A stretch of DNA of 21,776 nt from an uncultured Oscillospiraceae bacterium (GCA_934457235.1 CAKSHT010000020.1:1-21776); one strand, 5' to 3'; shown: positions 7,085 to 16,036, counted from the stretch's first letter. Made by a program: numbers and translations. The notes: generated by a model from the letters alone, not told the origin.

Positions 7085-8446
7085 ATGGATATGATAATCA
7101 GAAACGGAACAGTCGTGAATTCGACAGGATCCTACAGGGCGGATGTTGCGGTTAAGGACGGAAAGATCGCCGCAGTCGGCAGTATTCCGGATTTTCCCGG
7201 AGCTAAGGTAGTGGACGCAGCAGGCAAGCTTATCCTGCCGGGCGCTATCGACGCACATACCCACCTTGCAATGCCGTTCGGCGGTACGGTTTCCTCCGAC
7301 GACTACTTCGCGGGACCGAGAGCTGCGGCGTGCGGCGGCACTACAACGGTGTTTGACTTCGCGTTACAGGACTTCAATGAAACGATGACCGATACGTTCA
7401 ACCGCAGGAATGCTCTTGCGGCTCCTGATGCGGCGGTTGATTACTCGTTCCACATCGGCGTCAAGGATATTCACGGCGACCTCCTTGACAGCATTAAGGA
7501 TGCCTGCGACATCGGAATCACTTCATACAAGGTGTTCATGGTATACGATTTCGGCGTAAAGGACGGCGTGTTCTACCAGCTCCTGGCGAAGTCCAAGGAG
7601 TTCGGCGCTCTCATCGCGGTACATGCCGAGAACAACGAACTTGTCAATACACTGACCGAAAAGTATATCAGCGAGGGCAAGACTAACGCGTGGTATCATT
7701 ATATGAGCCGTCCGGAATTCGTGGAGGGCGAGGCGGACGAGCGTGCGATAAATCTTGCAAAGGCTGCGAATGCTCCGCTGTACATCGTTCATCTTGCAAA
7801 CAAGCAGGGCGTCGAGGCGGTCACAAAGGCTAAGGACGAGGGTTACGAAATTTACGCCGAGACCTGTCCGCAGTACCTTGAATTCACCAGAGACGTTTAC
7901 AAGCGCGCAGACGGCAGGAACTTCGTTTGCTCGCCGCCAATGAAGGGTCAGGAGTCCCAGGACGCTATCTGGGAAGCCATCAAGCGCGGCGATATCGACA
8001 CCATCGCAACGGATCACTGCCCGTTCCAGCAGAGCGAAAAGGACTGGGGTCTGAACGACTTTCGGAAGATACCGAATGGCTGCGCTGGCATCGAGAACAT
8101 GTATCCCTACATGCTTGGCAAGGCGAACGACGGCGTTATCAGCTTTGAAAAGGCGGTGGAGCTTTGTTCCGCGAATCCGGCGAAGATATTCGGCTGCACC
8201 GACAAGGGCGAGATAGCTCCCGGCAAGGACGCGGATATCGTCATTTACGACCCCGCGAAGAATTTTACGATACATCAGGAGAACATGCACTCAGACTGCG
8301 ACCACACTATCTGGGAGGGAGTCGAGGTACACGGTTATCCCGTGCAGACCTACTCCCGCGGAAAGCTTGTATTTGACAACGGCGAGTTCGTCGGCGAGCG
8401 TGGCTGGGGCAGGTTCGTTAAGTGCGCCAAGCACAAGGCAAAATAA
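7085..8446 (+). CDS. pydB: Dihydropyrimidinase (hydantoinase) PydB
   Basis: A 453-aa cyclic amidohydrolase that opens dihydrouracil or dihydrothymine to the N-carbamoyl-beta-amino acid. The dinuclear metal site is complete: H58 and H60 (DAHTH), the Lys to be carboxylated K149 (SYKVF), H180 (VHAEN), H236 (IVHLAN) and D310 (ATDHCP). Length is normal for the family. AAGGAGG eight bases before the ATG at 7085 fixes the start over an in-frame ATG at 7055 that lies before the ribosome site. It is preceded by paired RNA hairpins and followed 26 bases later by the dehydrogenase that makes its substrate. Hydantoin-type substrates are possible, but the neighbours point to the pyrimidine pathway. Confidence 0.93.
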   Translation: MDMIIRNGTVVNSTGSYRADVAVKDGKIAAVGSIPDFPGAKVVDAAGKLILPGAIDAHTHLAMPFGGTVSSDDYFAGPRAAACGGTTTVFDFALQDFNETMTDTFNRRNALAAPDAAVDYSFHIGVKDIHGDLLDSIKDACDIGITSYKVFMVYDFGVKDGVFYQLLAKSKEFGALIAVHAENNELVNTLTEKYISEGKTNAWYHYMSRPEFVEGEADERAINLAKAANAPLYIVHLANKQGVEAVTKAKDEGYEIYAETCPQYLEFTRDVYKRADGRNFVCSPPMKGQESQDAIWEAIKRGDIDTIATDHCPFQQSEKDWGLNDFRKIPNGCAGIENMYPYMLGKANDGVISFEKAVELCSANPAKIFGCTDKGEIAPGKDADIVIYDPAKNFTIHQENMHSDCDHTIWEGVEVHGYPVQTYSRGKLVFDNGEFVGERGWGRFVKCAKHKAK

Positions 8447-8472
8447 AGTCAGACCGTGCAGGAGGTAACGAT

Positions 8473-9957
8473 ATGAAATACGCACAACAGATTCTTAATA
8501 ACGAGGCAGCGCGCTGTATGCTGTGCGCGGACGCTCCCTGCACGGCGGCTTGTCCGGAAGGAGCCGACCCGGCGCGGTTCGTGAGGGCGGTAAGATTTGA
8601 GAACGCAGAAGTAGGTGCAGGGTACGTTTCAGCTACAAAGTGTTCTGAATGTCCCGGCAAGTGCGAAAGCGCCTGCCTGCATTACGAATCTCCGGTGAAG
8701 ATACGGGAGATGATAAGCGCGGCTCCGGAGCCAATAAATTTCCGGGAACTGACCGCAGACCTTTCGGTGGAGTTCTGCGGAGTAAAGTGCGAGAACCCGT
8801 TCTTCCTTTCGTCATCGGTGGTCGCGAGCGGCTACGAAATGTGCGCGAACGCGCTGAGAGCCGGCTGGGGAGGGATCGTATACAAGACGATAGGCTTCAT
8901 AAAGCCGGACGAGGTTTCTCCGAGATTTGATGCGATAGGCAAGGAGAGCACACCGTTCATCGGCTTCAAGAATCTTGAGCAGATATCGGATCACCCGTTG
9001 GAAGAAAACCTGGAGATACTGCGGAGATTAAAACAGGACTTCCCGACAAAAGTGATCGTGTCCTCAATAATGGGCAGCACCGAGGAGGAGTGGACGGAAC
9101 TTGCGCGGCTGTCTGAGGAAGCAGGCTGCGACATCATTGAGTGCAACTTCTCCTGCCCGCAGATGGTAGGGGAGGGGCTTGGCAGTGACGTCGGTCAGGA
9201 TCCGGAGCTTGTAATGGCTTATACGGCGGCCGCGAAGCGCGGTACGAAGCTCCCGGTGCTGGCGAAAATGACCCCGAACGTCGGTAATATGGAAATACCT
9301 GCGATAGCTGCGAAAAATGGCGGTGCAGATGGAATTGCTGCGATAAACACAGTCAAGAGTCTGACGCGTATCGACCTTGATACAATGTTTTCATGCCCCG
9401 GTGTTAGCGGAAAGTGCTCTGTTTCCGGTTACTCCGGAAAGGCGGTTAAGCCGATAGCGCTGCGGTTCATTCACGATATGGCGGTCTGTCCGGAACTTTC
9501 CGGAATGCCGCTGAGCGGTATCGGAGGGATTGAGAACTGGCATGACGCGCTGGAGTTCATAGCGCTTGGCTGCGAAAACATTCAGATAACTACGGCGGTC
9601 ATGCAGTACGGATATCGCATCATCGACGACCTGCTGACTGGCGCAAAGGCGTACCTGGCGTCACGTGGTATATTGAAGCTGAGCGAGCTTACTGGTTCGG
9701 CACTGAAAAACGTAGTTCCGGCGGACGATCTGGACAGAAGTACCGTGATATATCCGATGTTCGACAAGGAAAGCTGCGTTGGCTGCGGGAGATGTTACAT
9801 TTCCTGCATGGACGGAGGACACCAGGCTATTGCAATGGGCTCGGACAGAAAGCCGCACCTGACTGGCGGTAATTGCGTCGGCTGCCTGTTGTGTTCGCTG
9901 GTATGTCCCATTGGCTCGATAAAGCCGAGCAGACGGGTCAGAAAACCTGGCAGATGA
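8473..9957 (+). CDS. preA: Dihydropyrimidine dehydrogenase, PreA fused to an N-terminal bis-[4Fe-4S] domain
   Basis: A 494-aa protein for the first pathway step, reduction of uracil or thymine. Residues about 97-400 are the FMN-binding PreA/dihydroorotate dehydrogenase barrel, with the NFSCP block (N225, active-site C228), K265 and N292/T293. The C-terminus holds two [4Fe-4S] clusters (C435/438/441/445 and C468/471/474/478). Ahead of the barrel is an extra domain with C15/18/23/27 and C57/60/64/68, like domain I of mammalian DPD and the start of PreT. PreA of E. coli lacks it and takes electrons from PreT through FAD and NAD(H) domains; neither domain is present here or elsewhere in the window. 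A ferredoxin or unseen flavoprotein may supply electrons. GGAGG before 8473 sets the start. Confidence 0.9.
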   Translation: MKYAQQILNNEAARCMLCADAPCTAACPEGADPARFVRAVRFENAEVGAGYVSATKCSECPGKCESACLHYESPVKIREMISAAPEPINFRELTADLSVEFCGVKCENPFFLSSSVVASGYEMCANALRAGWGGIVYKTIGFIKPDEVSPRFDAIGKESTPFIGFKNLEQISDHPLEENLEILRRLKQDFPTKVIVSSIMGSTEEEWTELARLSEEAGCDIIECNFSCPQMVGEGLGSDVGQDPELVMAYTAAAKRGTKLPVLAKMTPNVGNMEIPAIAAKNGGADGIAAINTVKSLTRIDLDTMFSCPGVSGKCSVSGYSGKAVKPIALRFIHDMAVCPELSGMPLSGIGGIENWHDALEFIALGCENIQITTAVMQYGYRIIDDLLTGAKAYLASRGILKLSELTGSALKNVVPADDLDRSTVIYPMFDKESCVGCGRCYISCMDGGHQAIAMGSDRKPHLTGGNCVGCLLCSLVCPIGSIKPSRRVRKPGR

Positions 9958-9978
9958 CCTGCCGGAAAGGAGGAGGTT

Positions 9979-11190
9979 ATGGCTATCACACTCGCCAAGC
10001 TGTGTGAAAACACTGAAAAGACCTACGGCATGAAGCTCGTCGCCGGAAAAGCAGGGCTTGATAATTATGTGCGGTGGGTACACATCGTTGAGGACAGCGA
10101 AGTGCCGGATTTCATGCATGGCAACGAGCTGGTTTTCACAACCGGAATAAGCCACAAGGGTAACGGCTGGCTGCTGGATTTTGCACAGCATCTGTGCGAC
10201 AGAAAGGTCGCCGGATTTGTGATAAACATCGGACCCTATATAAGCAGTGTTCCCAGGGAAACGGCAGACTTTTGCGAAAAAAACTCTCTGCCGCTGTTCG
10301 TGGTGCCCTGGGCGGTCAGGCTGATAGACATAACCTACGATTTCTGCCACCGCATAATCAGCAGTGAAGAAAGCGAAACCAGTCTTGCCGGCGCGTTCAG
10401 AAATCTGTTTTTTACTCCGGGTGACCGCAATAGCTATGCTCCCGTGCTGGAGCGCCGCGGTTTCCATGACGTGAGCGGATATACCCTGCTGTGTGCCGAG
10501 ATCTCCCACCCGGACAGAACTGGCACTGCGGACGAGTGGCGCTCGGTAAGGTTTCTGGTGGGAAAGATATGCTCCGGCAGCCAGTATCCCTCCTGCATTT
10601 TTATCCAGGAAAACAGGCTTGTCATAGTGCGACAGCATTTCCCGGTGCAGGAAGCTCAGCGGCTTGCAGAGCAGCTTGCGGCGGCAGTACGCGAGAATAT
10701 AGACGCTCCGGCGGGAGTGCATGTGGGTATCTCAGATGTGGGGCTTGGATACGACGGAATCCACGAAGCGTGGCATCAGGCAAGTTCTGCAATGAGGCTC
10801 GCGGTAATGAAACATGCCGCAGTGATGCACTATCACGATATAGGCGTATACAAGCTGCTTTTTGGCGTGGAGAGTTCAAAGATCCTTTCGGATTATGTTG
10901 AAACCACTCTGGGCAAGCTGCTTGATCACGACGCAAAGAACAACGGCGACTGTGCCGACCTGCTCCGCTGCTATTTCGAAAACGATTGCAGTGTGAAGGA
11001 GGTCGCTGAGATATTCGGAGTACACAGAAACACGGTGAACTATAAGCTCAAGCAGATACGCGAACTGCTTGGCAGTGAATTTAGCGACGAGGACAAGATG
11101 AATCTGCTGTTGGCGTTCCGGGCGCAGGAGCTTCTGGACACCGAAAAAACCAAGGTAATTATGGAGGATGATTCTTATGAATGCAACTGA
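9979..11190 (+). CDS. PucR-family transcriptional regulator
   Basis: A 403-aa regulator with the PucR layout: an N-terminal purine-catabolism-regulator-like domain (about residues 5-130), a middle CdaR/GGDEF-like region, and a C-terminal helix-turn-helix around 339-360 (VKEVAEIFGVHRNTVNYKLK). PucR-type proteins commonly control purine, allantoin or related nitrogen catabolism, often as activators responding to a pathway metabolite. Its place inside the pyd operon makes these genes the likely target, and the TTGTGC/GCACAA words and palindromes upstream of pydC and the transporter the likely sites. AAAGGAGGAGG precedes the ATG. Its end overlaps the aminotransferase start by 14 bases, so the two are translationally coupled. 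The true effector and sites are not visible. Confidence 0.88.
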   Translation: MAITLAKLCENTEKTYGMKLVAGKAGLDNYVRWVHIVEDSEVPDFMHGNELVFTTGISHKGNGWLLDFAQHLCDRKVAGFVINIGPYISSVPRETADFCEKNSLPLFVVPWAVRLIDITYDFCHRIISSEESETSLAGAFRNLFFTPGDRNSYAPVLERRGFHDVSGYTLLCAEISHPDRTGTADEWRSVRFLVGKICSGSQYPSCIFIQENRLVIVRQHFPVQEAQRLAEQLAAAVRENIDAPAGVHVGISDVGLGYDGIHEAWHQASSAMRLAVMKHAAVMHYHDIGVYKLLFGVESSKILSDYVETTLGKLLDHDAKNNGDCADLLRCYFENDCSVKEVAEIFGVHRNTVNYKLKQIRELLGSEFSDEDKMNLLLAFRAQELLDTEKTKVIMEDDSYECN

Positions 11191-12499
11191 GATCAAAACC
11201 AATCACACAAAGTACAATTTACAGTCATGGTCTAAGCAGGGAAATCTGAACCCTATAGCTGTTGAGAAGGGCGAGGGCATTTACTTCTGGGACTACGACG
11301 GCAACCGTTACACTGATATGTCGAGCCAGCTTGTCAATCTGAATGTTGGCTTCGGCTGTAAGCCCATAATCGACGCAATCAAGGAGCAGGCGGAGAAGTT
11401 CTGCTTTGTAGGTCCGAGCTATGCCTGCGAGAGCCGTTCAGAGCTTGCCGAGATGGTAGTCGAACTCATGCCGGATAACATCGGAAAGGTGTTCTTCACC
11501 AACGGCGGCGCTGACGCCAATGAAAATGCCATCAAGATGGCGAGAATGTACACCGGCAGAAAAAAGGTGTTCTCCCGCTACAGAAGCTACCATGGCTCCA
11601 CGTTCGGCGCAGGCAACCTGACCGGTGAGCCGAGAAGATATCCGCTGGAGCCTGGTATTCCCGGATTCGTGAAGTTCTTCGATCCGTACATGTACCGCGA
11701 TAACCTCCCGTTCTCAAGCGAAAAGGAGTACAGCGAATACTATGTAAATAAGCTCCGCGAGCAGGTGATTTATGAAGGTCCCGACACCGTAGCTGCTATC
11801 GTCATGGAAACTATCACCGGCTCCAACGGTATCATTATCCCTCCTGATGGATACCTTGCAGGCGTGCGTAAGATCTGCGACGAATTCGGCATCATGATGA
11901 TCTGCGACGAGGTAATGGCGGGATTCGGGCGTACGGGAAAGATGTTCGCGTTTGAAAATTTCGGCGTAAAGCCTGATATCGTAAGCTTTGCCAAGGGCGT
12001 TACCTGCGGATATGTTCAGCTCGGCGGCGTTGCTGTCAGCAAGAAGATCGCAGAATACTTTGACGAAAATGTGCTCCAGTGCGGACTTACATACAGCGGA
12101 CACCCGCTTGCCTGCGCAGCCGGAGTTGCCTGCCTTAACTACTACAAGGACAGCAATATTCTCGAAAACGTGAATGCCAGCGGTAAGGTGCTCGGCGAGA
12201 TACTTGATGAACTCAAGGCGAAGCATAAGTGCGTCGGCGATGTACGTTACATCGGCTTGTTCTCCGCGATCGAGCTGGTAAAGGACAAGGCGACCCGTGA
12301 GCCGCTGGTGCCCTACGGCGGCGATAAGCTCGGCGTTATGGGCGGGATCATCGGAAAGCTCAAGGCAAAGAAGTTCATGACATATTCTCATGAAAATATG
12401 ATACTTGTATGCCCTCCGCTCATCATTACTCCGGATCAGCTCCGCGAGGAAATGGTCAAAGTTGACGAGGTGCTTTCCGAGGTTGACGCAACTCTTTGA
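11177..12499 (+). CDS. pydD: Class III aminotransferase, candidate beta-alanine aminotransferase PydD
   Basis: A 440-aa PLP enzyme of the omega-aminotransferase family. The cofactor-binding Asp is D244 (CDEVMAGFGRTGK) and the Schiff-base Lys is K273 (FAKGVT). A glycine-rich phosphate loop (TNGGADANE) and the YRSYHG block are present. In context it should move the amino group of beta-alanine to 2-oxoglutarate or pyruvate, giving malonic semialdehyde and freeing the second pyrimidine nitrogen; PydD enzymes with this role are known from Gram-positive pyd clusters. The ATG at 11177 is preferred, nine bases after GGAGG; an ATG at 11168 touches that site. Acceptor choice cannot be read from sequence, and other omega-amines such as 4-aminobutyrate are possible. 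Confidence 0.87.
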   Translation: MNATEIKTNHTKYNLQSWSKQGNLNPIAVEKGEGIYFWDYDGNRYTDMSSQLVNLNVGFGCKPIIDAIKEQAEKFCFVGPSYACESRSELAEMVVELMPDNIGKVFFTNGGADANENAIKMARMYTGRKKVFSRYRSYHGSTFGAGNLTGEPRRYPLEPGIPGFVKFFDPYMYRDNLPFSSEKEYSEYYVNKLREQVIYEGPDTVAAIVMETITGSNGIIIPPDGYLAGVRKICDEFGIMMICDEVMAGFGRTGKMFAFENFGVKPDIVSFAKGVTCGYVQLGGVAVSKKIAEYFDENVLQCGLTYSGHPLACAAGVACLNYYKDSNILENVNASGKVLGEILDELKAKHKCVGDVRYIGLFSAIELVKDKATREPLVPYGGDKLGVMGGIIGKLKAKKFMTYSHENMILVCPPLIITPDQLREEMVKVDEVLSEVDATL

Positions 12500-12518
12500 C
12501 AGAAAGGATCGATGAAGC

Positions 12519-12932
12519 ATGGCTAATTCACAGCACTACGCAGACGCTCCGACGGTAAAGCTTGAGGACTATATCCCGGCAAAAATGTTCCGCACGGTGC
12601 ACCGCACGGAAGCCGAACTGCCAGGCGGTATAACGGAGATAAAGGTGATCATCGATATTGAAAGACCCTTTGCAAAGAAACTGTCTTTCAGGACGAGCAG
12701 CAGCGGCAGGATACATGGCTTCGTCCGCATGAATGACTTGCTGAAGTCGATCAATACCAGGACTGACAAAGGTTCCTCCATACGCAGGATAACGTTGAAT
12801 GACTGGGGAACCAAGGCGTTGATGGTCATTGAAATGGAAAATGACAGTGAACAGGCTTACTTTGTTCCGATATCTCAGTTGGCAGATCTGCTTGAGAATT
12901 GTCGCAGAGCTCCTCAGCAGTCTACAAAATAA
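12519..12932 (+). CDS. Hypothetical protein, last gene of the pyd operon
   Basis: A 137-aa protein that I do not recognise. It has no signal peptide, membrane helix, metal-binding motif or cysteine cluster, so it is probably soluble and cytoplasmic. The middle alternates hydrophobic and charged residues (EIKVIIDIE, SIRRITLNDW, ALMVIEME), suggesting a small beta-rich or alpha/beta domain, with a short helix (QLADLLENCRR) before a polar tail. GAAAGGA lies about ten bases before the ATG, the gene begins 19 bases after pydD, and a terminator follows five bases after its stop. It is therefore a real operon member. A role as regulator, chaperone or enzyme accessory cannot be told apart. Confidence 0.75.
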   Translation: MANSQHYADAPTVKLEDYIPAKMFRTVHRTEAELPGGITEIKVIIDIERPFAKKLSFRTSSSGRIHGFVRMNDLLKSINTRTDKGSSIRRITLNDWGTKALMVIEMENDSEQAYFVPISQLADLLENCRRAPQQSTK

Positions 12933-12936
12933 ATAA

Positions 12937-12970
12937 CGAGGGCGCAGCTTATAAAAACTGCGCCCTTGTT
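12937..12970 (+). terminator. Intrinsic terminator of the transporter-pyd operon
   Basis: CGAGGGCGCAG pairs with CTGCGCCCTTG across a 10-base loop (11 bp, one G-U), followed by a short T-rich tail (TTGTTGG). It starts five bases after the stop of the last gene. Confidence 0.75.
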
Positions 12971-13166
12971 GGTTACAATGCTGAATGGTTTTTGGCAAGT
13001 GGCTATCCCATATATCGGGCGATCCCAAAGTCAACGGCTTCGCTTCTGCGCACACTGCGTACGGTTAAGCCATCGTTTCGCGTAAGACAAGAGGTCATCG
13101 CTCCGCGTAATGAAGATCGTTGCTTTGTGTAAGTCCGTTTTATGCGGATAGAAGCGTTTTTAACAA
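12971..13166. other. Non-coding spacer between convergent operons
   Basis: No supported gene lies here; open frames crossing it lack ribosome sites and any recognisable protein. A 15-base word, CATCGTTTCGCGTAA (13071-13085), recurs with two changes as CATCGCTCCGCGTAA (13096-13110), 25 bases apart. I see no tRNA fold, insertion-sequence end or CRISPR pattern. Confidence 0.4.
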
Positions 13167-13198
13167 GAATAGCGGAGATCAGGTGATCTCCGCTATTC
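13167..13198. terminator. Perfect inverted repeat between convergent operons, bidirectional terminator
   Basis: GAATAGCGGAGATCA and TGATCTCCGCTATTC are perfect 15-base complements separated by GG. On the minus strand the stem is followed by TTGTTAAAAA; on the plus strand by AATTTG. It lies 57 bases after the minus-strand nitrilase stop (13255) and backs up the terminator at 12937-12970. Confidence 0.7.
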
Positions 13199-13254
13199 AA
13201 TTTGTGTGATCATATTTCGATCGGATCGCCGTAGTTCCGGATGCATTGAACGTT

Positions 13255-14151
13255 TTAAACGTTCTTGCTTTCTGCGAGGGCTGAATATGCGCCAGGCTTC
13301 CTGTCCTTGATGTAGTTAAGACCAGCGAACTGTTCTCTGCCCCAGAAAATGTCGCGCTTCAGATCATTGATCTCATAGTATGCGATTCCCTCTTTGTTAT
13401 CTGTAGTTGCAAGTATCCTGCCCGCCGGGGAGATGATATTGCTGTGCCCGAAGTAATCGCAGTCGCCGCAGACGCCGGTCTGGTTTGCCGAGATGAAGTA
13501 AACGCTGTTCTGGAGCGCACTTGCACGCTCGCACAGATCATAGCTGTAATATGCGTGGTCGGTTTCGTAATCATGCGGCTGAGTGGTGAAGCAGGTCGCC
13601 GTCGGTTTTAGAATTATCTCCGCACCGCCCAGTGTCAGCGCCCGTGAGCTTTCCGGGAACCACGCGTCATAGCATATCAGCATGCCAATCTTTCCGATGG
13701 GCGTGTCGAACACCGGAAACTCGTTTCCGGGATAGTAGACATGTACCTCGTCGCCGGGCTGGTGCACCTTGCGGTATTTTCCGATAAATCCGCCGGGACC
13801 GACGAGCACTGCGGTATTGTAAAGCTTGCAGTATTCTTTGCTGTCCTTTTCTGTCATTCCGAACGCAACGTATACGCCGCGCTCCTGCGCCTTTGCTGTG
13901 ACTGCCTGTACAGACGGTCCGTCCGGGACAGTTTCCGCGTTCTCGTACTGGTAGATGAATTCGTTTTTCGACTGGTCGGTGCCACAGTCCATCGCCGATA
14001 GATTTCGTAGATATCCCTGGAGGCTCTGTTCCGGAAGAAGTATCAGGTCCGCGCCGTTATCCGCCGCCTCATCTATGAATTTAAGGTACTTTGCGAGGTT
14101 CGCACCCTTGTCGTAGCAGCAGTTCATGCATATAGTAGCTATTTTCAGCAT
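13255..14151 (-). CDS. Carbon-nitrogen hydrolase (nitrilase superfamily amidase)
   Basis: A 298-aa single-domain member of the nitrilase superfamily. The catalytic triad is intact: E41 (LLPEQ), K128 (KYRKVH) and C160 (LICYDAW). These enzymes hydrolyse amides, nitriles or N-carbamoyl groups through a Cys thioester. Beta-ureidopropionases of many eukaryotes and bacteria, N-carbamoylputrescine amidases and aliphatic amidases all belong here, and the substrate cannot be told from sequence. AAGGAGGAG before the ATG and a 16-base gap after the double nitrilase show that the two are co-transcribed. With PydC already present it may be a second ureidopropionase, but the amide importer and formamidase opposite favour a small amide. 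The stop codon lies in a small dyad (13248-13264). Confidence 0.87.
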   Translation of the reverse strand: MLKIATICMNCCYDKGANLAKYLKFIDEAADNGADLILLPEQSLQGYLRNLSAMDCGTDQSKNEFIYQYENAETVPDGPSVQAVTAKAQERGVYVAFGMTEKDSKEYCKLYNTAVLVGPGGFIGKYRKVHQPGDEVHVYYPGNEFPVFDTPIGKIGMLICYDAWFPESSRALTLGGAEIILKPTATCFTTQPHDYETDHAYYSYDLCERASALQNSVYFISANQTGVCGDCDYFGHSNIISPAGRILATTDNKEGIAYYEINDLKRDIFWGREQFAGLNYIKDRKPGAYSALAESKNV

Positions 14152-14167
14152 AGTAAACTCCTCCTTG

Positions 14168-15982
14168 TTATTTTATCCCAAGAACCGGCGGCTGCGGGTC
14201 GATCAGCAGATCGTACCACAGCGGCTGGCGCATGCATACAAGATCCTTGCGGCGTACCACGTTCGTGGGGTAAACTGAATTCTTAAGATTTGAAGTGTCT
14301 ATCTCCATTGTCCCCAGCTCCTCGCCGGAAGCGGGGAGTATTACCTCGTCCCTCGGAAACTTGAATGTATCCGGTCCGAAAACGCCGCTCCTGCCGAAGC
14401 AGCTGTCAGTCCTGTTCGCAAATACCGTGTAGCAGTTGTTTTCGCCGGCTCTGACGCGCCAGAGGTGCCAATGAATGGTGCTCATTCCGCGGGGTATCGG
14501 ATAGTTGTGCCATGCGGTCGTCGCTGCCAGTCCGTAAGGCTCCGGGAACGAAGCGGAGGACGGACACAAAATTATATCTACGCCGCGCAGCGCCAGCATT
14601 CTTCCGCACTCCGGCACCATGGCGTCGGAGCCGATCATGATACCCACACGACCCAGCGGGATATTCGCGTGTGAAAAATCCTCGCCGGCGCAGGCGTTCC
14701 ACCTCTTGTCGGAAGCGCTGAGGTGGAGCTTGCGGTAAACCATGACCAGTCCTTCCGGTCCGGTGAGCGCTGCGGAATTGTACAGCTTTTCGCCGTCGGT
14801 CTCTACAAAACCCGCGCAGATGTACATGTGGTACTTCATTGAGAGGTCGATTAACTTGCGGACCGTGTCACCGTCGGCGGTCTCGGCGAGAGCGCTTGCC
14901 GCCGCGATATCCGATGGAGTTCCGGTGCAGCACAGTTCCGGGAAAACAATAAGCTCGCTTCCTGCGGCGTGCGCCCTGTCGGTCAGTTCAGATATCTTCG
15001 CAAGATTGCTCTGCTTGATTCCGTATACCGGATCCATCTGCGCCGCTGTCACCTTTGATTTCTTGCCTTCGGGGAGAGGGTCATAGCCGTACAGTCTGAA
15101 GAAATCCAGCGGATTCCAGAGGTATGGATCCGAGCAGATATCCATATAAAGTTCCGGGCGTCGGATCTCCATCTTGTCCGTGCCGTCCGGGAGCTTACGG
15201 CTGCGTACTGCGGAAATATCCACTGTTCCGTAGCATATCTCGTCGTTATGGTCGGCGTAGGACTGTATCGTGCCGTCCGGATTGATCAGACAGCTTCCGC
15301 CGGAGAACTGTACGGTGCGTTCAAGCCCGCAGCGGTTGCTTTCCAGAACATAGCATCCGTTGTCGAACGCACGCGTTATCCAGTAGGGAGCCGGAGTCTT
15401 TTCCGCCAGCCAGTTGCTTACGTGTACGATAACATCGGCGCCGCGCAGCGCTTCCAGCCGAGCCGTTTCGATAAAGTGTATGTCCATGCAGATGAGTATT
15501 CCGATGTTGCCGATGGGCGTTGCAAACACCTGGTGATCCAGATCGCCCTGCTTCGTCCACTTAGGCTCGGAGATGTAGGAATGCGTCTTTCGGTGGCAGC
15601 CGATCACGCCGTCCGGTCCGATCAGCGCCGCTGAATTGTAGTAAAGTCCTGTGGTTTTGTCCACCTCCGGCATTCCCACTACTATATAACAATCGTATTT
15701 TTCAGCTATCTCGCCGAAGCGGTCCGTTGTAGGGCCGGGGACTGGCTCGACATATGACGCGATCTCGCTGCGGTCGTACCAGCAGTAACCGGTGGTCGCC
15801 ATTTCCGGCAGTGCGATGAGCTTCGCGCCGTTCCTCGCAGCTTCCTCGACCAGTGCGAGCTGGTGCGTTATATTCTCTTCCTTGCGGAATAAAACAGGGT
15901 CGCAGTTTATCGATGCTGTTTTGTATACTGGGAACTCCGGTGCGGCTGGGCTGCCGCAGGCACATCTGATAATTTCACTCAT
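14168..15982 (-). CDS. Tandem two-domain nitrilase-superfamily protein, second domain lacking the catalytic Cys
   Basis: A 604-aa protein with two nitrilase domains (about residues 20-270 and 310-595). The first keeps the triad: E60 (ALPEM), K132 (HRKTH) and C165 (LICMD). The second keeps E349 (VFPEL) and K418 (YRKLH), but the catalytic Cys is replaced by Gly (G451, IMIGSD), so it should be inactive as a hydrolase. It may serve for dimerisation, allostery or substrate binding. I chose the ATG at 15982 because AAAGGA touches an upstream ATG at 15994; from 15982 the gap is 12 bases, so either start is possible (608 aa from the other). It is first in a minus-strand operon with the single nitrilase. 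The substrate is unknown, probably an amide. Confidence 0.85.
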   Translation of the reverse strand: MSEIIRCACGSPAAPEFPVYKTASINCDPVLFRKEENITHQLALVEEAARNGAKLIALPEMATTGYCWYDRSEIASYVEPVPGPTTDRFGEIAEKYDCYIVVGMPEVDKTTGLYYNSAALIGPDGVIGCHRKTHSYISEPKWTKQGDLDHQVFATPIGNIGILICMDIHFIETARLEALRGADVIVHVSNWLAEKTPAPYWITRAFDNGCYVLESNRCGLERTVQFSGGSCLINPDGTIQSYADHNDEICYGTVDISAVRSRKLPDGTDKMEIRRPELYMDICSDPYLWNPLDFFRLYGYDPLPEGKKSKVTAAQMDPVYGIKQSNLAKISELTDRAHAAGSELIVFPELCCTGTPSDIAAASALAETADGDTVRKLIDLSMKYHMYICAGFVETDGEKLYNSAALTGPEGLVMVYRKLHLSASDKRWNACAGEDFSHANIPLGRVGIMIGSDAMVPECGRMLALRGVDIILCPSSASFPEPYGLAATTAWHNYPIPRGMSTIHWHLWRVRAGENNCYTVFANRTDSCFGRSGVFGPDTFKFPRDEVILPASGEELGTMEIDTSNLKNSVYPTNVVRRKDLVCMRQPLWYDLLIDPQPPVLGIK

Positions 15983-16036
15983 GTTTGTGTCCATTCCTTT
16001 CTTATAACGGATATGCTCCGCCTTTCTTTGAATTTT

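Noticed and set aside
9661..10722. 353-aa minus-strand open frame across the preA/pucR junction
   Set aside because: Covers ends of two well-supported plus-strand genes; odd composition and no motif.
12899..13132. 77-aa plus-strand open frame after the pyd operon
   Set aside because: It begins inside the previous gene, crosses a clear terminator, and has no ribosome site.
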